This document shows, piece by piece, positions 25,229 to 34,590 of a DNA stretch of 64,000 nt (within the stretch, counting starts at the first letter, position 1; every line of letters begins with the position of its first letter). Source of the DNA: Paenibacillus helianthi (GTDB lineage: Bacteria > Bacillota > Bacilli > Paenibacillales > Paenibacillaceae); contig NZ_LVWI01000025.1 in NCBI RefSeq assembly GCF_001909055.1, positions 1 through 64,000 of the forward strand, read 5' to 3'. The position numbers and the translations under genes were made by a program. The notes under the pieces were generated by a model. It was not told the origin of the DNA. It did no database searches and saw nothing but the letters and a program-made list of their open reading frames with translations.

Positions 25229-26794
25229 TTACTCAAGTCCTTCATAGCTGAACCAGTCAAAATCGGCGTAATTACCGCTCTCCGTCCCCTGTGAGCTTGC
25301 ATACATCCCCATGTAAGCCCCTGTAAACCCTCCGGCCAGATCGGTGCTGAGTACTCTTCCGTCAGCCCCTTCGTGCAGAGCAATCCACTTGTCAGCTTCC
25401 GACGATCTGTAAAAGAAGCTGTATTCCTGCCCTTTGGCCTCTACCTTAAACTGCACCTTATCTTGCGGATACGGCTCTGCAGCAAGCAGCTGTTCACTGC
25501 CGCCCCGGCGTTCGATCAGGCGCAGCACCTGCTCCCCGGCATCCAGTCCCAATTCAAACCTGAAATGATAATCCGCATTCTGCAGCAGGACAAAGCCTGC
25601 GGTTTCATTCTCTGTACCCGGTCTAAATGTCATGTCCGCAGCCGCTCTGAAACTCAGATGCTGCTGGCGTCTTCCGACAAAGGACGGGTTGCTGATCTCG
25701 GAGAGCCGCTCCGGCTTCAATTGCAGCCGCAGTACCCCCGGTTGTTCCGTAAGACTCCAGAATCCGCCGCGCGGTGTCCGCAGGAAGTTCCATACCGGTG
25801 CAAGCACACGATCTTCAAAATCATCACGCACCGGCAGCTCCGGCCATTTCGTCTCCGGCAAATCCGGAGCCGCCGCTTCAAATTCCAGGACCCCTTTGCC
25901 CGGATTCACTACAGGCCATTCATTCTCCCATGCAACCGGCGTAAGGAAGGTTTCCCGTCCCAGATTGCGGTAATAACCGCCGTTTGTCCGTGAAGCCAGG
26001 CAGAACATCCACCAGTCCCCGTGCTGGGTCTCTACGAGTTCCCCATGGCCGACATTGACAATAGGATATTGTCTGCCGAGATGCCTGTGGGTCAGAATCG
26101 GATTGGCCTTATGGCCTTCATAAGGGCCGGTCACATTCCTGCTTCTGGCGATAGTAATCGCATGGGTATGGCCAGTTCCGCCTTCGGCAATCAGGACGTA
26201 ATACCAGCCGCCGATTTTGTAGACATGCGGACCTTCCTGTGCATGAGCTACCTTGAGTGCCCCCTGCCAAATGCTGATCTTGGGTCCGGTCAGCTTACCC
26301 GCTGCAAGGTCGATTTCCTGCAGCCAAATATCCATATGCTTCGGATAATCCTGGCCCTCCGGCGGAACCCGGTTACCGGTATAATACACTTTGCCATCGG
26401 TATCAAAGAATAATGAGGAGTCGATACCCGGCGCATCCTCCAGCCATACGGGGTCGGACCAGTCCCCGGCGGGGTCGGTTGCCGTAACATAGAAATTGTG
26501 CTGATTTTTGTCATTATCGATATAGGTAGTAATCATATAAAAGATGCCTTCATGATAGCGGATGGTCGGCGCCCAGATGCCCATAGACGGAATCGTATGA
26601 TCCAGATTCAGCTGAGACGGACGGTCCAGCACATGCCCAAGCTGCCGCCAGTTCACCAGATCCTTGCTGTGAAAGACCGGAACACCGGGGAAGAACTCAA
26701 AGCTGGAAGTCACAAGGTAGTAATCCTCACCTACGCGGATGGCCGAAGGATCAGGGTAGAAACCCGGCAGTATCGGGTTGCGGAATGTTCTCAA
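25229..26794 (-). CDS. GH43 glycoside hydrolase (xylosidase/arabinofuranosidase type)
   Basis: Predicted 521-residue cytosolic enzyme. The five-bladed catalytic domain (about 1-300) shows the general base D15 in YPDPS, the pKa-modulating D125 in GIDSS and the acid E187 in QEGPH; a C-terminal beta-sandwich accessory domain (about 325-520) follows, as in two-domain GH43 enzymes. Start choice: the longest frame begins with a TTG whose next codons are AGGAGG, the ribosome site itself. The TTG at 26794, 9 nt further on, is the likely start. It heads an operon with GH28 and is divergent from the transmembrane AraC gene. Side-chain removal (xylose or arabinose) from pectin is likely. Confidence 0.88.
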   Translation of the reverse strand: MRTFRNPILPGFYPDPSAIRVGEDYYLVTSSFEFFPGVPVFHSKDLVNWRQLGHVLDRPSQLNLDHTIPSMGIWAPTIRYHEGIFYMITTYIDNDKNQHNFYVTATDPAGDWSDPVWLEDAPGIDSSLFFDTDGKVYYTGNRVPPEGQDYPKHMDIWLQEIDLAAGKLTGPKISIWQGALKVAHAQEGPHVYKIGGWYYVLIAEGGTGHTHAITIARSRNVTGPYEGHKANPILTHRHLGRQYPIVNVGHGELVETQHGDWWMFCLASRTNGGYYRNLGRETFLTPVAWENEWPVVNPGKGVLEFEAAAPDLPETKWPELPVRDDFEDRVLAPVWNFLRTPRGGFWSLTEQPGVLRLQLKPERLSEISNPSFVGRRQQHLSFRAAADMTFRPGTENETAGFVLLQNADYHFRFELGLDAGEQVLRLIERRGGSEQLLAAEPYPQDKVQFKVEAKGQEYSFFYRSSEADKWIALHEGADGRVLSTDLAGGFTGAYMGMYASSQGTESGNYADFDWFSYEGLE

Positions 26795-26837
26795 TATAGG
26801 AAGCCTCCTCAAAGCATTTAAAATGTAAGCACAACCA

Positions 26838-26843
26838 ATTATA
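26838..26843 (-). promoter_or_regulatory. -10 box of the GH43-GH28 operon
   Basis: TATAAT on the minus strand lies 43 bp before the TTG start. The -35 is poor, which suits activator-dependent expression. Confidence 0.4.
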
Positions 26844-27005
26844 GTTCGTATAAGTTTAACTTTCTTGCATTTTCTATGCTCTGTTTCTCCAATTTTATAC
26901 TTCTATGCTCTATTTATTATTTTTCCCATCTTATCCTACCTTGTCAGGGAATACCTTGTCCCTCTAGAATGAGTGTAGTAGGATTTACACAAAGGGGCGA
27001 TCAGC

Positions 27006-29234
27006 ATGGGGAAAAAAAAGAAATTATACACCCGGTTTTTCATCAGTCTGACCACGATATCTGTCTGCTGCATCCTTGTGCTGGCAGTTGTAATCTTTTA
27101 CTGGTACCGGAATATTTCGATAGCAAGTGTCAATAAAGCGAACCAGAATGTTCTGCTGAATACCGAAACCGTATTTATAAACTATAAAGAGATCGTCCAG
27201 AACTATACGATGGACTTCTATGCCAATCCGAATATCAATGCGCTGATGATGAGCGGGGATACAGACTGGAGCGACCAGCTCTACAGTGCCCTAAGCCAGA
27301 TCCGCGGCGCACTGGTAGTCAACCAGTATCTTGAGAACGCATACATCTTTGGTGTAAAAGAGCCCGTCGCCATGTTCGAAAATATGCCGCTGAGCCCGTC
27401 GTCCAAGCTGGAGTTATCACAGCTGATGCGGAACAGCCGCATTATTGAATCCCCTTTCCTGTGGAAAGCTACCTTGAACAATGGCGCTCCCGTGACACTG
27501 CTGACCGTTTTCTATAATGACCGGGCCTTCGCGGACAGTACGTATTACGGGGCAGTGGCGTTAACGGTCAATTTGTCCAAGCTGCAGAATAATCTGTTCA
27601 CACAGACAGACGGTGAAGCGACACGTTATGCCGTGCTTGATGCGAACGCTACAGTTCTTATGCACAGCGCACTTTCCGGAAATCCCCTGGATTCCGGCAT
27701 GCTGGAGAAGATCGTTGCCTCCTCCGCTGAAAGAGGTTCTTTCGTCTATAAAGGTGCCGGCGAACCCCAACTGATTACCTTCGTGTACTCACCGGGGGAT
27801 AAGCTGTGGTTTGTCTCGGAGACTTCCTATAAGGACAGCATCCGGGATATCTCCAGCGCCCGTAATCTGATGATTGGCCTATGTCTTGCCCTTATTCTGG
27901 CCGCATCCGTGATCTCAGGCCTAATCTCCCGGCAAATCTACAAGCCTATCGGCCGGCTGTTCGGCAATATCATCCATCTGTCCGGCAATGAAGAGGCACT
28001 GAAGACAGGTGGGGATTTCGATGCAGCCAGTCAGGAATTAGAGATAATCGGGGTCAAGCTGGACCAGTTGAAGAAGGAGAATCATGACAGTGCCTTGATG
28101 CGCTGGCTGCTCTCGCCCCGCGGAGCTCCGGATAACCGCGATAATCCCAATATGAGCTTAGGCTCGTCTGGAGGAGCCTATTGCGTATGCGTGCTGGAGG
28201 TACTAGCCGAAGGACCATCCGGGGATGCCTGGAATATATGCAATGAAGTGATTCAGCAGATCCGCACAGAATTCTCCGCGCTGGCTGAGGTGCAATCCTT
28301 CCTGCCGCATGAAGGGTCTGCTGTTCTCATTCTCAGTGAGCTGAATAGCGGAAGCTTCGGGGATTATACCTTATACCGCAGTAAATGGGAGGAGACCGCT
28401 ACCCTGTTCCCCCCGTCCGGTATCCGCTGCGCCTTTGGCATTAGCGGATTGTCGGTTGATCTAAGCAACCTAAAACCCAAATATAATGAAGCTGCCGAAT
28501 GCCTGCAATATATTAAATTTCACAATAAGCAGAATATTATCTTTGCGGATGATACCATCCACCTGAACAGCAGTCCGGTACCTGAAAGTACACTTGAACC
28601 TGTACTGCAGGCAGTCAGGCTGCCGGAGCAGGGGGTACACATTCCGCAGGCGGTAGAACGGCTGCTGGCGGTTGTGACCAGTTACCGGGCAGAGCCTGCC
28701 ACCATCGCCTTGTCGAGGCTTGCTTTTGAGCTGAGCCGCACCGCCGAGCTTAACAGCGAGGCGCAGCACTCCGGCTTTCTGGATGATTACCAGCGGATCT
28801 GGCAGATCCGCAGCTATGACGAACTGCGCAGCTGGATGGAAGCCGGCTGTTACGCCGCCCTCGCGCGGATCTCCGCCATGAGCGCCGTACAGACCCGGAG
28901 TATTGCAGCCGAAGCGATCTGTTATATCCGGGAGCATTATGATGATCCCAGGCTGTCGCTGAACGCCCTTGCCGAGAAAATGTCGCTTAGTCCCGCCTAT
29001 CTCAGCAGGCTGATCGCCGATGAAGTGGACAGCAGCTTTCCCGATTTCGTCAATCTCCTGCGCCTGGAGCAGGCACAGCTGCTGCTGGTAACGGAGCTCG
29101 GGATGGATATTCAGGAAATTGCCGGAAAGGTCGGGTACAACAGCAGCACCTATTTTACAACCCAATTCAAGAAGCGATACGGGGTAACGCCCTCCAAATG
29201 GAGAATGAATCATATTCTGCTGCATCAGGATTAG
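27006..29234 (+). CDS. Transmembrane AraC-family sensor-regulator
   Basis: Predicted 742-residue one-component regulator. Helix 1 (about 10-32), an extracellular Cache-like domain (about 33-285) and helix 2 (about 286-309) are followed by a linker and a degenerate GGDEF-like or middle region, then a C-terminal double helix-turn-helix domain (about 640-742: LSLNALAEKMSLSPAYLSRLI, IQEIAGKVGYNSSTYFTTQF). This is the RhgR/YesS-like plan in which a periplasm-facing domain senses sugar and the protein stays in the membrane. The ATG follows AAAGGGG. It precedes the lplB-ytcP-lplA operon, whose promoter carries three CGTTT-type repeats that are candidate binding sites. Confidence 0.87.
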   Translation: MGKKKKLYTRFFISLTTISVCCILVLAVVIFYWYRNISIASVNKANQNVLLNTETVFINYKEIVQNYTMDFYANPNINALMMSGDTDWSDQLYSALSQIRGALVVNQYLENAYIFGVKEPVAMFENMPLSPSSKLELSQLMRNSRIIESPFLWKATLNNGAPVTLLTVFYNDRAFADSTYYGAVALTVNLSKLQNNLFTQTDGEATRYAVLDANATVLMHSALSGNPLDSGMLEKIVASSAERGSFVYKGAGEPQLITFVYSPGDKLWFVSETSYKDSIRDISSARNLMIGLCLALILAASVISGLISRQIYKPIGRLFGNIIHLSGNEEALKTGGDFDAASQELEIIGVKLDQLKKENHDSALMRWLLSPRGAPDNRDNPNMSLGSSGGAYCVCVLEVLAEGPSGDAWNICNEVIQQIRTEFSALAEVQSFLPHEGSAVLILSELNSGSFGDYTLYRSKWEETATLFPPSGIRCAFGISGLSVDLSNLKPKYNEAAECLQYIKFHNKQNIIFADDTIHLNSSPVPESTLEPVLQAVRLPEQGVHIPQAVERLLAVVTSYRAEPATIALSRLAFELSRTAELNSEAQHSGFLDDYQRIWQIRSYDELRSWMEAGCYAALARISAMSAVQTRSIAAEAICYIREHYDDPRLSLNALAEKMSLSPAYLSRLIADEVDSSFPDFVNLLRLEQAQLLLVTELGMDIQEIAGKVGYNSSTYFTTQFKKRYGVTPSKWRMNHILLHQD

Positions 29235-29276
29235 CCTCACCAATCCGCTTGCTTAAGCAGTCCAAGTAAAAATCCA

Positions 29277-29319
29277 GGGATGTCCAGCGGCCGTTTAAAT
29301 GGCCCGGACATCCTTTTTT
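29277..29319 (+). terminator. Terminator of the transmembrane AraC gene
   Basis: GGATGTCC...GGACATCC with an inner GGCC/GGCC helix is followed by six T. Confidence 0.85.
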
Positions 29320-29372
29320 GGGGCCAAAAAAGCCCATGATGCACTCAAAAAGCAGAAATATGATACCTTTTT

Positions 29373-29424
29373 CGTTTTTTTAAGGCCGCTGATTCCGTTT
29401 TTTTAACCTTTTCCCGTTTATTAT
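29373..29424 (+). promoter_or_regulatory. Candidate AraC operator: repeated CGTTT boxes before lplB
   Basis: CGTTTTTTTAA occurs at 29373-29383 and 29396-29406 (23-bp period), and a related CGTTTATTA occurs at 29415-29423. Direct repeats near two helical turns apart just upstream of a promoter are typical for AraC-family activators. TATGAT (29422-29427) may be the -10. Confidence 0.45.
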
Positions 29425-29437
29425 GATAGCGTTTACA
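29424..29437 (+). promoter_or_regulatory. CcpA catabolite-responsive element (cre) before lplB
   Basis: TGATAGCGTTTACA fits the TGWNANCGNTNWCA consensus at every constrained position. It overlaps the presumed -10 region, so CcpA should repress when preferred sugars are present. Confidence 0.7.
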
Positions 29438-29527
29438 TTTGCGGCGGATTTATGATTTGCCTTGTAAAGCATGCCCCTGAAATACGGGGAGATGTGATAA
29501 CGCTAGTCATAAAGGAGTGAATGGTCA

Positions 29528-30514
29528 ATGATTCAAGAGGCTGCACCGGAGAAGCCGGGACGGCAAAGCCTGAGCCTGAAGCTTAAGGCCGCCAGAACCG
29601 GAAGCCTCCGCAAATCCCTGAGAAAGGACAGCTCCCTGTACCTGCTCGCGCTTCCAGGTATCATCATCTTAATTCTTTTTGCGTACCTGCCGATGAGCGG
29701 ACTGATTCTCGTCTTCAAAAATTACAACTATAACGACGGAATCTTCGGCAGCCCCTGGGCGGGCTTCTCCAACTTCGAGTTCTTCTTCTCCAGTATGGAG
29801 GACGCCCTGAGAGCTACACGCAACACCGTAATGTTGAATGCGCTTTATATGCTGACCGGCACGTTCTTTTCAGTAGCTATCGCCGTGATTCTGAATGAGC
29901 TGCGCAGCAAGTGGTTCATTAAGGTAACGCAGAGCGTGATGTTCTTCCCGTATTTTATCTCTTGGATTATTATCGGGGCGATTCTCTTCTCCCTGCTTGA
30001 CTACGACAAAGGGATTCTGAACCAGCTGTTTCAGTCACTTGGCCTGGCCCAAATGGACTGGTATTCCAGCCCCTGGCTGTTCGTAATCATTCTGGTGCTG
30101 GCGAATATCTGGAAAAGTGCAGGCTATGGCGCGATTATTTACTATGCTGTACTGCAGGGAATCGATACCTCCTACTATGAGGCCGCACGGATCGACGGGG
30201 CTTCCAGGTGGCAGATTATTACCAAAATCACCATACCAATGCTGATTCCATCCATCATTCTGATGACTCTGCTCGGTATTGGCGGAATGCTCAAAGGCGA
30301 TCTCAGCATGATTATGGGTGTAACCTTCCTCAATCCGCTGCTTCTGCCGACTACTGACATCATCGATGTGTATGTCTACCGCACCGCCATCCGGTCCGGC
30401 GAGTTCGGCTTTGCTTCAGCCATTACGCTATACCAATCCGTCTTTGGCTTCATTCTGGTGCTGCTGGCGAACAAGCTGGCGGGCTGGTATGACAAAGACA
30501 GCAAACTATTTTAG
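29528..30514 (+). CDS. lplB: LplB-type sugar ABC transporter permease
   Basis: Predicted 328-residue inner permease subunit of a CUT1-type importer. A charged N-terminal tail of about 35 residues precedes six helices (about 37-62, 102-124, 137-160, 185-207, 233-255, 295-315). The ATPase-contact EAA loop is EAARIDGASRWQIITKITIPM (about 218-238). The ATG follows AAAGGAG. The downstream order permease-permease-binding lipoprotein matches LplB/YtcP/LplA sets used for pectic oligosaccharides; no ATPase is encoded nearby. Confidence 0.88.
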   Translation: MIQEAAPEKPGRQSLSLKLKAARTGSLRKSLRKDSSLYLLALPGIIILILFAYLPMSGLILVFKNYNYNDGIFGSPWAGFSNFEFFFSSMEDALRATRNTVMLNALYMLTGTFFSVAIAVILNELRSKWFIKVTQSVMFFPYFISWIIIGAILFSLLDYDKGILNQLFQSLGLAQMDWYSSPWLFVIILVLANIWKSAGYGAIIYYAVLQGIDTSYYEAARIDGASRWQIITKITIPMLIPSIILMTLLGIGGMLKGDLSMIMGVTFLNPLLLPTTDIIDVYVYRTAIRSGEFGFASAITLYQSVFGFILVLLANKLAGWYDKDSKLF

Positions 30515-30526
30515 GAGACCAAACGT

Positions 30527-31411
30527 ATGCAAACTACCGAAAGCAAAGGACTGCTCATCCTCTTTTATGCCTGTATAGCCGTTTTTTCAGCCATTTGTCT
30601 CGTGCCGTTTGTGCTGGCGGTATCCGGTTCACTCTCCACCGAATCGCGGATCGCCGCTGAGGGATACTCGTTCTGGCCCAGAGGCTTCACCTTTGAAACC
30701 TACGAATTCCTGTTTGGCTCCAAAGCAGAGCAGATTCTGAGGGCGTATTCCATGTCGGTGGTTGTAACCGTGCTGGGTACCCTCACCGCCGTGCTCGTAA
30801 CTACCGCCTATGCTTACGTCATTTCGGTCAAAGGCTTCAAACTCAAAAATTTCTTCGCCTTCTTCGCTTATTTCACGATGCTGTTCAGCGGCGGGACGCT
30901 GCCCTGGTATCTGCTCAGCACCAAATATTATCACTTAGGCGATACCCTGCTCGGGCTGTTCATTCCTTATGTACTGAGCGTGTTTCTGATGTTCCTGATG
31001 GCGAACTATTTCCGCAGCATACCGCATGAAATTGTAGAATCGGCGCAAATCGACGGGGCTGGCCACCTGCGAATCTTTTTCAGCATTATGATTCCGCTCG
31101 GCCGGGTCGGGCTTATCACCATCTCCTTATTCTATGCGCTGCAGTTCTGGAATGACTTCTACCTGCCGCTGATGCTGGTATCCGACCAGGATCTCTACAC
31201 GATTCAGTATTTAATGTACAACATGATGGCGAACATCCAGTTCCTCGCTTCCGGCAACGCCGCACAGGTTGGAGGCGCCATTATCGCTCCACCGCTCGAG
31301 ACGGCCAAGATGGCCATGACCTGTCTGACCGTTCTGCCGATCGCCATTCTTTATCCTTTTCTACAGCGCTTCTTCGTCAAGGGCATTGTCGTCGGGTCAG
31401 TCAAAGGCTGA
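30527..31411 (+). CDS. ytcP: YtcP-type sugar ABC transporter permease
   Basis: Predicted 294-residue second permease. Six helices (about 11-33, 74-98, 108-130, 141-163, 185-207, 258-280) and the EAA loop ESAQIDGAGHLRIFFSIMIPL (about 171-191) are visible. It starts 12 bp after lplB behind TTAGGAG, so the two are one operon. Substrate class is inferred from the pectin genes around it. Confidence 0.88.
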   Translation: MQTTESKGLLILFYACIAVFSAICLVPFVLAVSGSLSTESRIAAEGYSFWPRGFTFETYEFLFGSKAEQILRAYSMSVVVTVLGTLTAVLVTTAYAYVISVKGFKLKNFFAFFAYFTMLFSGGTLPWYLLSTKYYHLGDTLLGLFIPYVLSVFLMFLMANYFRSIPHEIVESAQIDGAGHLRIFFSIMIPLGRVGLITISLFYALQFWNDFYLPLMLVSDQDLYTIQYLMYNMMANIQFLASGNAAQVGGAIIAPPLETAKMAMTCLTVLPIAILYPFLQRFFVKGIVVGSVKG

Positions 31412-31547
31412 TTTCCGGTACACTGCCGCAATATGGATTGCTCCAGGCCCCTGCTCCCCGCCGCCGACTTGTTGTACAATGGGTTAAGGGAGCACAGCCT
31501 ATGCAATATATGCCTCATAAGTACATTCTATTTCAGGAGGGTTCATC

Positions 31548-33089
31548 ATGAAAAAGAAAAAAGGTTGGTTAAGTCTGCTCCTCTCTGCTGTGTTCCTGTT
31601 AAGCGCCTGCTCTCAGGGCAATAATGAAAGCGCTAACTCTGGTGATTCCGGCAATAGCGGCAGCGGAGGTACAGCCCCTGCAGCTACGGCGGACAGTGGA
31701 ACTGGAGGTACCACCCTGGCGCCGGCCAAGCTGAAAATTGTCCTCTACGGGGATGAGTCGAACCGGATGAAGGAGCTGGCGAAGACTGATTTCTATGATG
31801 TAATCAAAAAAGAAATCAATGCCGAGGTGGAATTTCAGTTCCTGCCCTGGACCGAATACGGCGGAGGCAAAACCGATCTGATGCTCTCAACGGGTGAGGA
31901 TTTCGCCACCTATACCGATGCCAATTACATGGTGAAATCTGTAGCCAAAGGACTCTATGCCGATCTTACCCCCTATGTCGGGGCTGCGGCTGATCTGAGC
32001 AAAACGGTGGATGAAGCCTCCTTTACCGCTTTTCAGCTCGACAGCAAGCAATATGCCATCCCGGTTGGCAACAAGCCGAATTCCGCAGAATTCTACAGCG
32101 TGCTCGTCCGCCAGGATTTACTGGAAGAAGCCGGCATGAAGCAGGTAACTTCACTGGCTGAGCTGGAACAATTCTATGATAAAGTGCATGCCCTTCATCC
32201 CGAGCTGATCGGTTACGCCAGTACCGATGCCCGCAGAATGCTGCAATATGACTTCACCGATAAAAATCTGTACTGGCAGAATGATTTCATTGCGCTCGAT
32301 GAATCGGCACAGAACGATCAGATCATTAACTGGTTTGAATCCGATGAGTTCAAAGCTTATGCCAAGCTGATGCGCGGCTGGTATGAAAAAGGCATCATCC
32401 CGAAATATGCCGCTACCAATGTTCCACAGCTGCAGTCCGACTGGAATTCCGGCAAAGCGATGTTCTGGGCAGGCACGGCGGCCCGTCCGTTCGAGGGTGC
32501 GGCAACCATCTCCCAGGCAGTACCTGACGCCAAGCTGGTTAACTATTTCCTCGGCACCGGCCGCCCAAAAATCAGCCGCGGCACGTACAGCACCGCCTTC
32601 TTCGTCTCTGCTGCCGCCAAGGACCCTGAACGCTACGTTATGTTCTTCAACCTTCTGCAAAAAAATCAGGAGCTGTACGACCTGTTCGCCTACGGGATCA
32701 AGGGAACCGATTATACCCTGGATGATAACGGCCGTCTGACCAAAATCAGCACCGATTCACTGATTCCCGACTGGCTGCTGATGAATAAAAACTTCATCCG
32801 CTTCGACAACACCGTGCCGGATGATTTCATCGCCAAGTACAAAGCCTGGGATGACGGAGCCATTATCTCCAAAGGCGCCGGCTTCAATTTCGACAATACG
32901 CCGGTCAAGAATGAAGAGACGAAACTGAACGGCGTGTTCACTGAATACCTCGCCCCAATCGGCAGCGGCTTCAGCGACTATGACACGGCCTTCCCGAAAG
33001 CGCTCGAAAGACTGAAGGCGGCGGGGATTGATAAGTATATCGCGGAGTACCAGAAGCAATTCTCCGAATGGTATGCGAAATCAAAATAA
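31548..33089 (+). CDS. lplA: LplA-type extracellular sugar-binding lipoprotein
   Basis: Predicted 513-residue substrate-binding protein. The signal peptide KKKKGWLSLLLSAVFLLS ends in the lipobox LSAC with C21; a Ser/Gly-rich linker (about 22-55) leads to a two-lobed binding domain of the family 1 (CUT1) type (TDLMLSTGEDFATYTDANYM, YAIPVGNKPNSAEFYSVLVRQDLLEEAG). The ATG follows CAGGAGG. It delivers oligosaccharides to LplB/YtcP; energy probably comes from a shared MsmX-like ATPase encoded elsewhere. A 136-bp gap after ytcP includes no clear terminator. Confidence 0.88.
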   Translation: MKKKKGWLSLLLSAVFLLSACSQGNNESANSGDSGNSGSGGTAPAATADSGTGGTTLAPAKLKIVLYGDESNRMKELAKTDFYDVIKKEINAEVEFQFLPWTEYGGGKTDLMLSTGEDFATYTDANYMVKSVAKGLYADLTPYVGAAADLSKTVDEASFTAFQLDSKQYAIPVGNKPNSAEFYSVLVRQDLLEEAGMKQVTSLAELEQFYDKVHALHPELIGYASTDARRMLQYDFTDKNLYWQNDFIALDESAQNDQIINWFESDEFKAYAKLMRGWYEKGIIPKYAATNVPQLQSDWNSGKAMFWAGTAARPFEGAATISQAVPDAKLVNYFLGTGRPKISRGTYSTAFFVSAAAKDPERYVMFFNLLQKNQELYDLFAYGIKGTDYTLDDNGRLTKISTDSLIPDWLLMNKNFIRFDNTVPDDFIAKYKAWDDGAIISKGAGFNFDNTPVKNEETKLNGVFTEYLAPIGSGFSDYDTAFPKALERLKAAGIDKYIAEYQKQFSEWYAKSK

Positions 33090-33177
33090 GCTGATATACA
33101 CAGCACCACTGTTCGTTGAAAACTCGGAATCGCCAGCTTTTGAATCATATTAGTTTTTGACTGATCAATTAAAAGAA

Positions 33178-33230
33178 GCAGCGGCAGAATAAGACTAAAT
33201 AAAGTCTTAGACTGCCGCTGTTGTCGTTTT
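33178..33230 (+). terminator. Terminator-like hairpin after lplA
   Basis: CAGCGGCAG...CTGCCGCTG encloses AAGACT...AGTCTT. The following TTGTCGTTTT is a weak T-run, but stem strength is high. Confidence 0.65.
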
Positions 33231-33317
33231 AACTAACGTTCTTCGTTAGCATTCAATAGAAAATATTTATACTATAATTTCTTCTTTAAGAAAAATTGTT
33301 TTATATCTTCTGGGTAT

Positions 33318-33398
33318 TCATCGTCGAAGGTTTTCTGCTTCTTCCTCAAATTTTGAAACCCAGAGAGGATTATGGGGCAGAACTTCTACTCTCCTCAT
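33318..33398 (-). pseudogene. Remnant of a GrpB-family (UPF0157) gene
   Basis: An ATG opens 26 codons on the minus strand whose product (VEVLPHNPLWVSKFEEEAENL) matches the conserved N-terminus of GrpB-family nucleotidyltransferase-like proteins, then hits a stop. Full members have about 170-200 residues, so over 80% is missing. A short frame in another phase continues for about 20 codons past the stop. The rest of the 33,090-33,563 gap holds only the lplA hairpin and AT-rich sequence. Confidence 0.55.
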
Positions 33399-33563
33399 TT
33401 TTGTGTTCTCACCATCCATTCAGTCGTGGTATAAATCAGTGCCCAAACGAAGTTGCGCAGTGAAGATGAGGTATTCACATCCACCATGCTACCTTCTTGC
33501 CCCTATGGTCAATCCGGCCGTTCGGTGCGGCTCCGGCTATTCGGTGAAAACAGTTTAGGAGTT

Positions 33564-34556
33564 CTAGAACTCATCGATCAACGAAATCCCTTTTGTAATG
33601 CGCATTCTACTATCTTGCAAGAAATCGCGGGTCCAATCATCGGGTTGAGTTAAATCCCAACTCCGGTACATACCGCCGACTACGATAATTTCACGTAGTT
33701 TAAGAAAAAGCTTCATCCGATTTTCCCAGCCGTCAGGCATTTGTCGGCCATCCTCAGTGTAGCCTAGCTCGAAATGTTTAATGAAAAGTTCGTATTGCGC
33801 CTTACGTTCAGACTTCGAATCTTCCCCGAATACATACAGCAAGTAATAGAGCTGGATAGCAATATCCTCGACATACCAACTGTACTGACACTCGTCGAAG
33901 TCGAAGAGCGTTATTTGCCCTGATTCATTGACCGTGAAATTACCTACGTTGATATCTCCGTGAATTAAACCAAAATGATCAGATGTCACAGGCAGACCAG
34001 CCAGATTTGCTGTAAGTTCATCAATAGCATGAATAATAATGGGTTGTAGCTCTGCCGGTAAATAATCTTTCGCTCGTAAGAGGTAATCATTAAATTCCCA
34101 AGTGTGTCTTGTGGATACAGGTTTATACAGCTTGGTCAGTTCATGAAGACGGCCTGTTATGCGACCACATTGTTCATAAAGTATTGAATTGCCCAGGCAT
34201 TCTGGATATCCGATTTTTCTGCCAGGTGCATAGTTGAAAGAGGTTGCGTAAAAATCCATCGTATTCCCTTCGATATGTTCAAAATCCTTTCCATTAACCG
34301 ATACAACCGGGTCTGATACCGACATACCATTGTCCGAAAGATAACGAATCCATTCTATTTCAGCTGCAAGTCCTTCCGACGTGCGAAGTATGCCCGGAGT
34401 AAAACGGAGAATATATTTTGATTCATCGCGATTATAGGAATAAATAAAGTTTTGAAAGCCTCCGATGAAAGTCAGATCTTTTGGACTGATCCCGAAGCGC
34501 TCAGCACCTTCAGCAACATGTTCATCCAGGAACATCAGTTTTATTTTGGGGTCCAT
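33564..34556 (-). CDS. Aminoglycoside phosphotransferase-fold kinase
   Basis: Predicted 330-residue kinase of the APH/choline kinase fold. The catalytic loop is LIHGDINVGNFT (His-Gly-Asp-x-x-x-x-Asn) and the metal-binding Asp is in LFDFDECQYSWYVEDIA, the pattern of the SrkA/homoserine-kinase-II-like group rather than classical drug-resistance enzymes. The ATP-binding N-lobe has YILRFTPG. The ATG follows AAGGAG. It is followed upstream by a damaged S51 peptidase gene in an AT-richer patch. The substrate cannot be named. Confidence 0.82.
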   Translation of the reverse strand: MDPKIKLMFLDEHVAEGAERFGISPKDLTFIGGFQNFIYSYNRDESKYILRFTPGILRTSEGLAAEIEWIRYLSDNGMSVSDPVVSVNGKDFEHIEGNTMDFYATSFNYAPGRKIGYPECLGNSILYEQCGRITGRLHELTKLYKPVSTRHTWEFNDYLLRAKDYLPAELQPIIIHAIDELTANLAGLPVTSDHFGLIHGDINVGNFTVNESGQITLFDFDECQYSWYVEDIAIQLYYLLYVFGEDSKSERKAQYELFIKHFELGYTEDGRQMPDGWENRMKLFLKLREIIVVGGMYRSWDLTQPDDWTRDFLQDSRMRITKGISLIDEF

Positions 34557-34590
34557 GATTTCTCCTTGGTAATTGAATTTAGATCGAATA

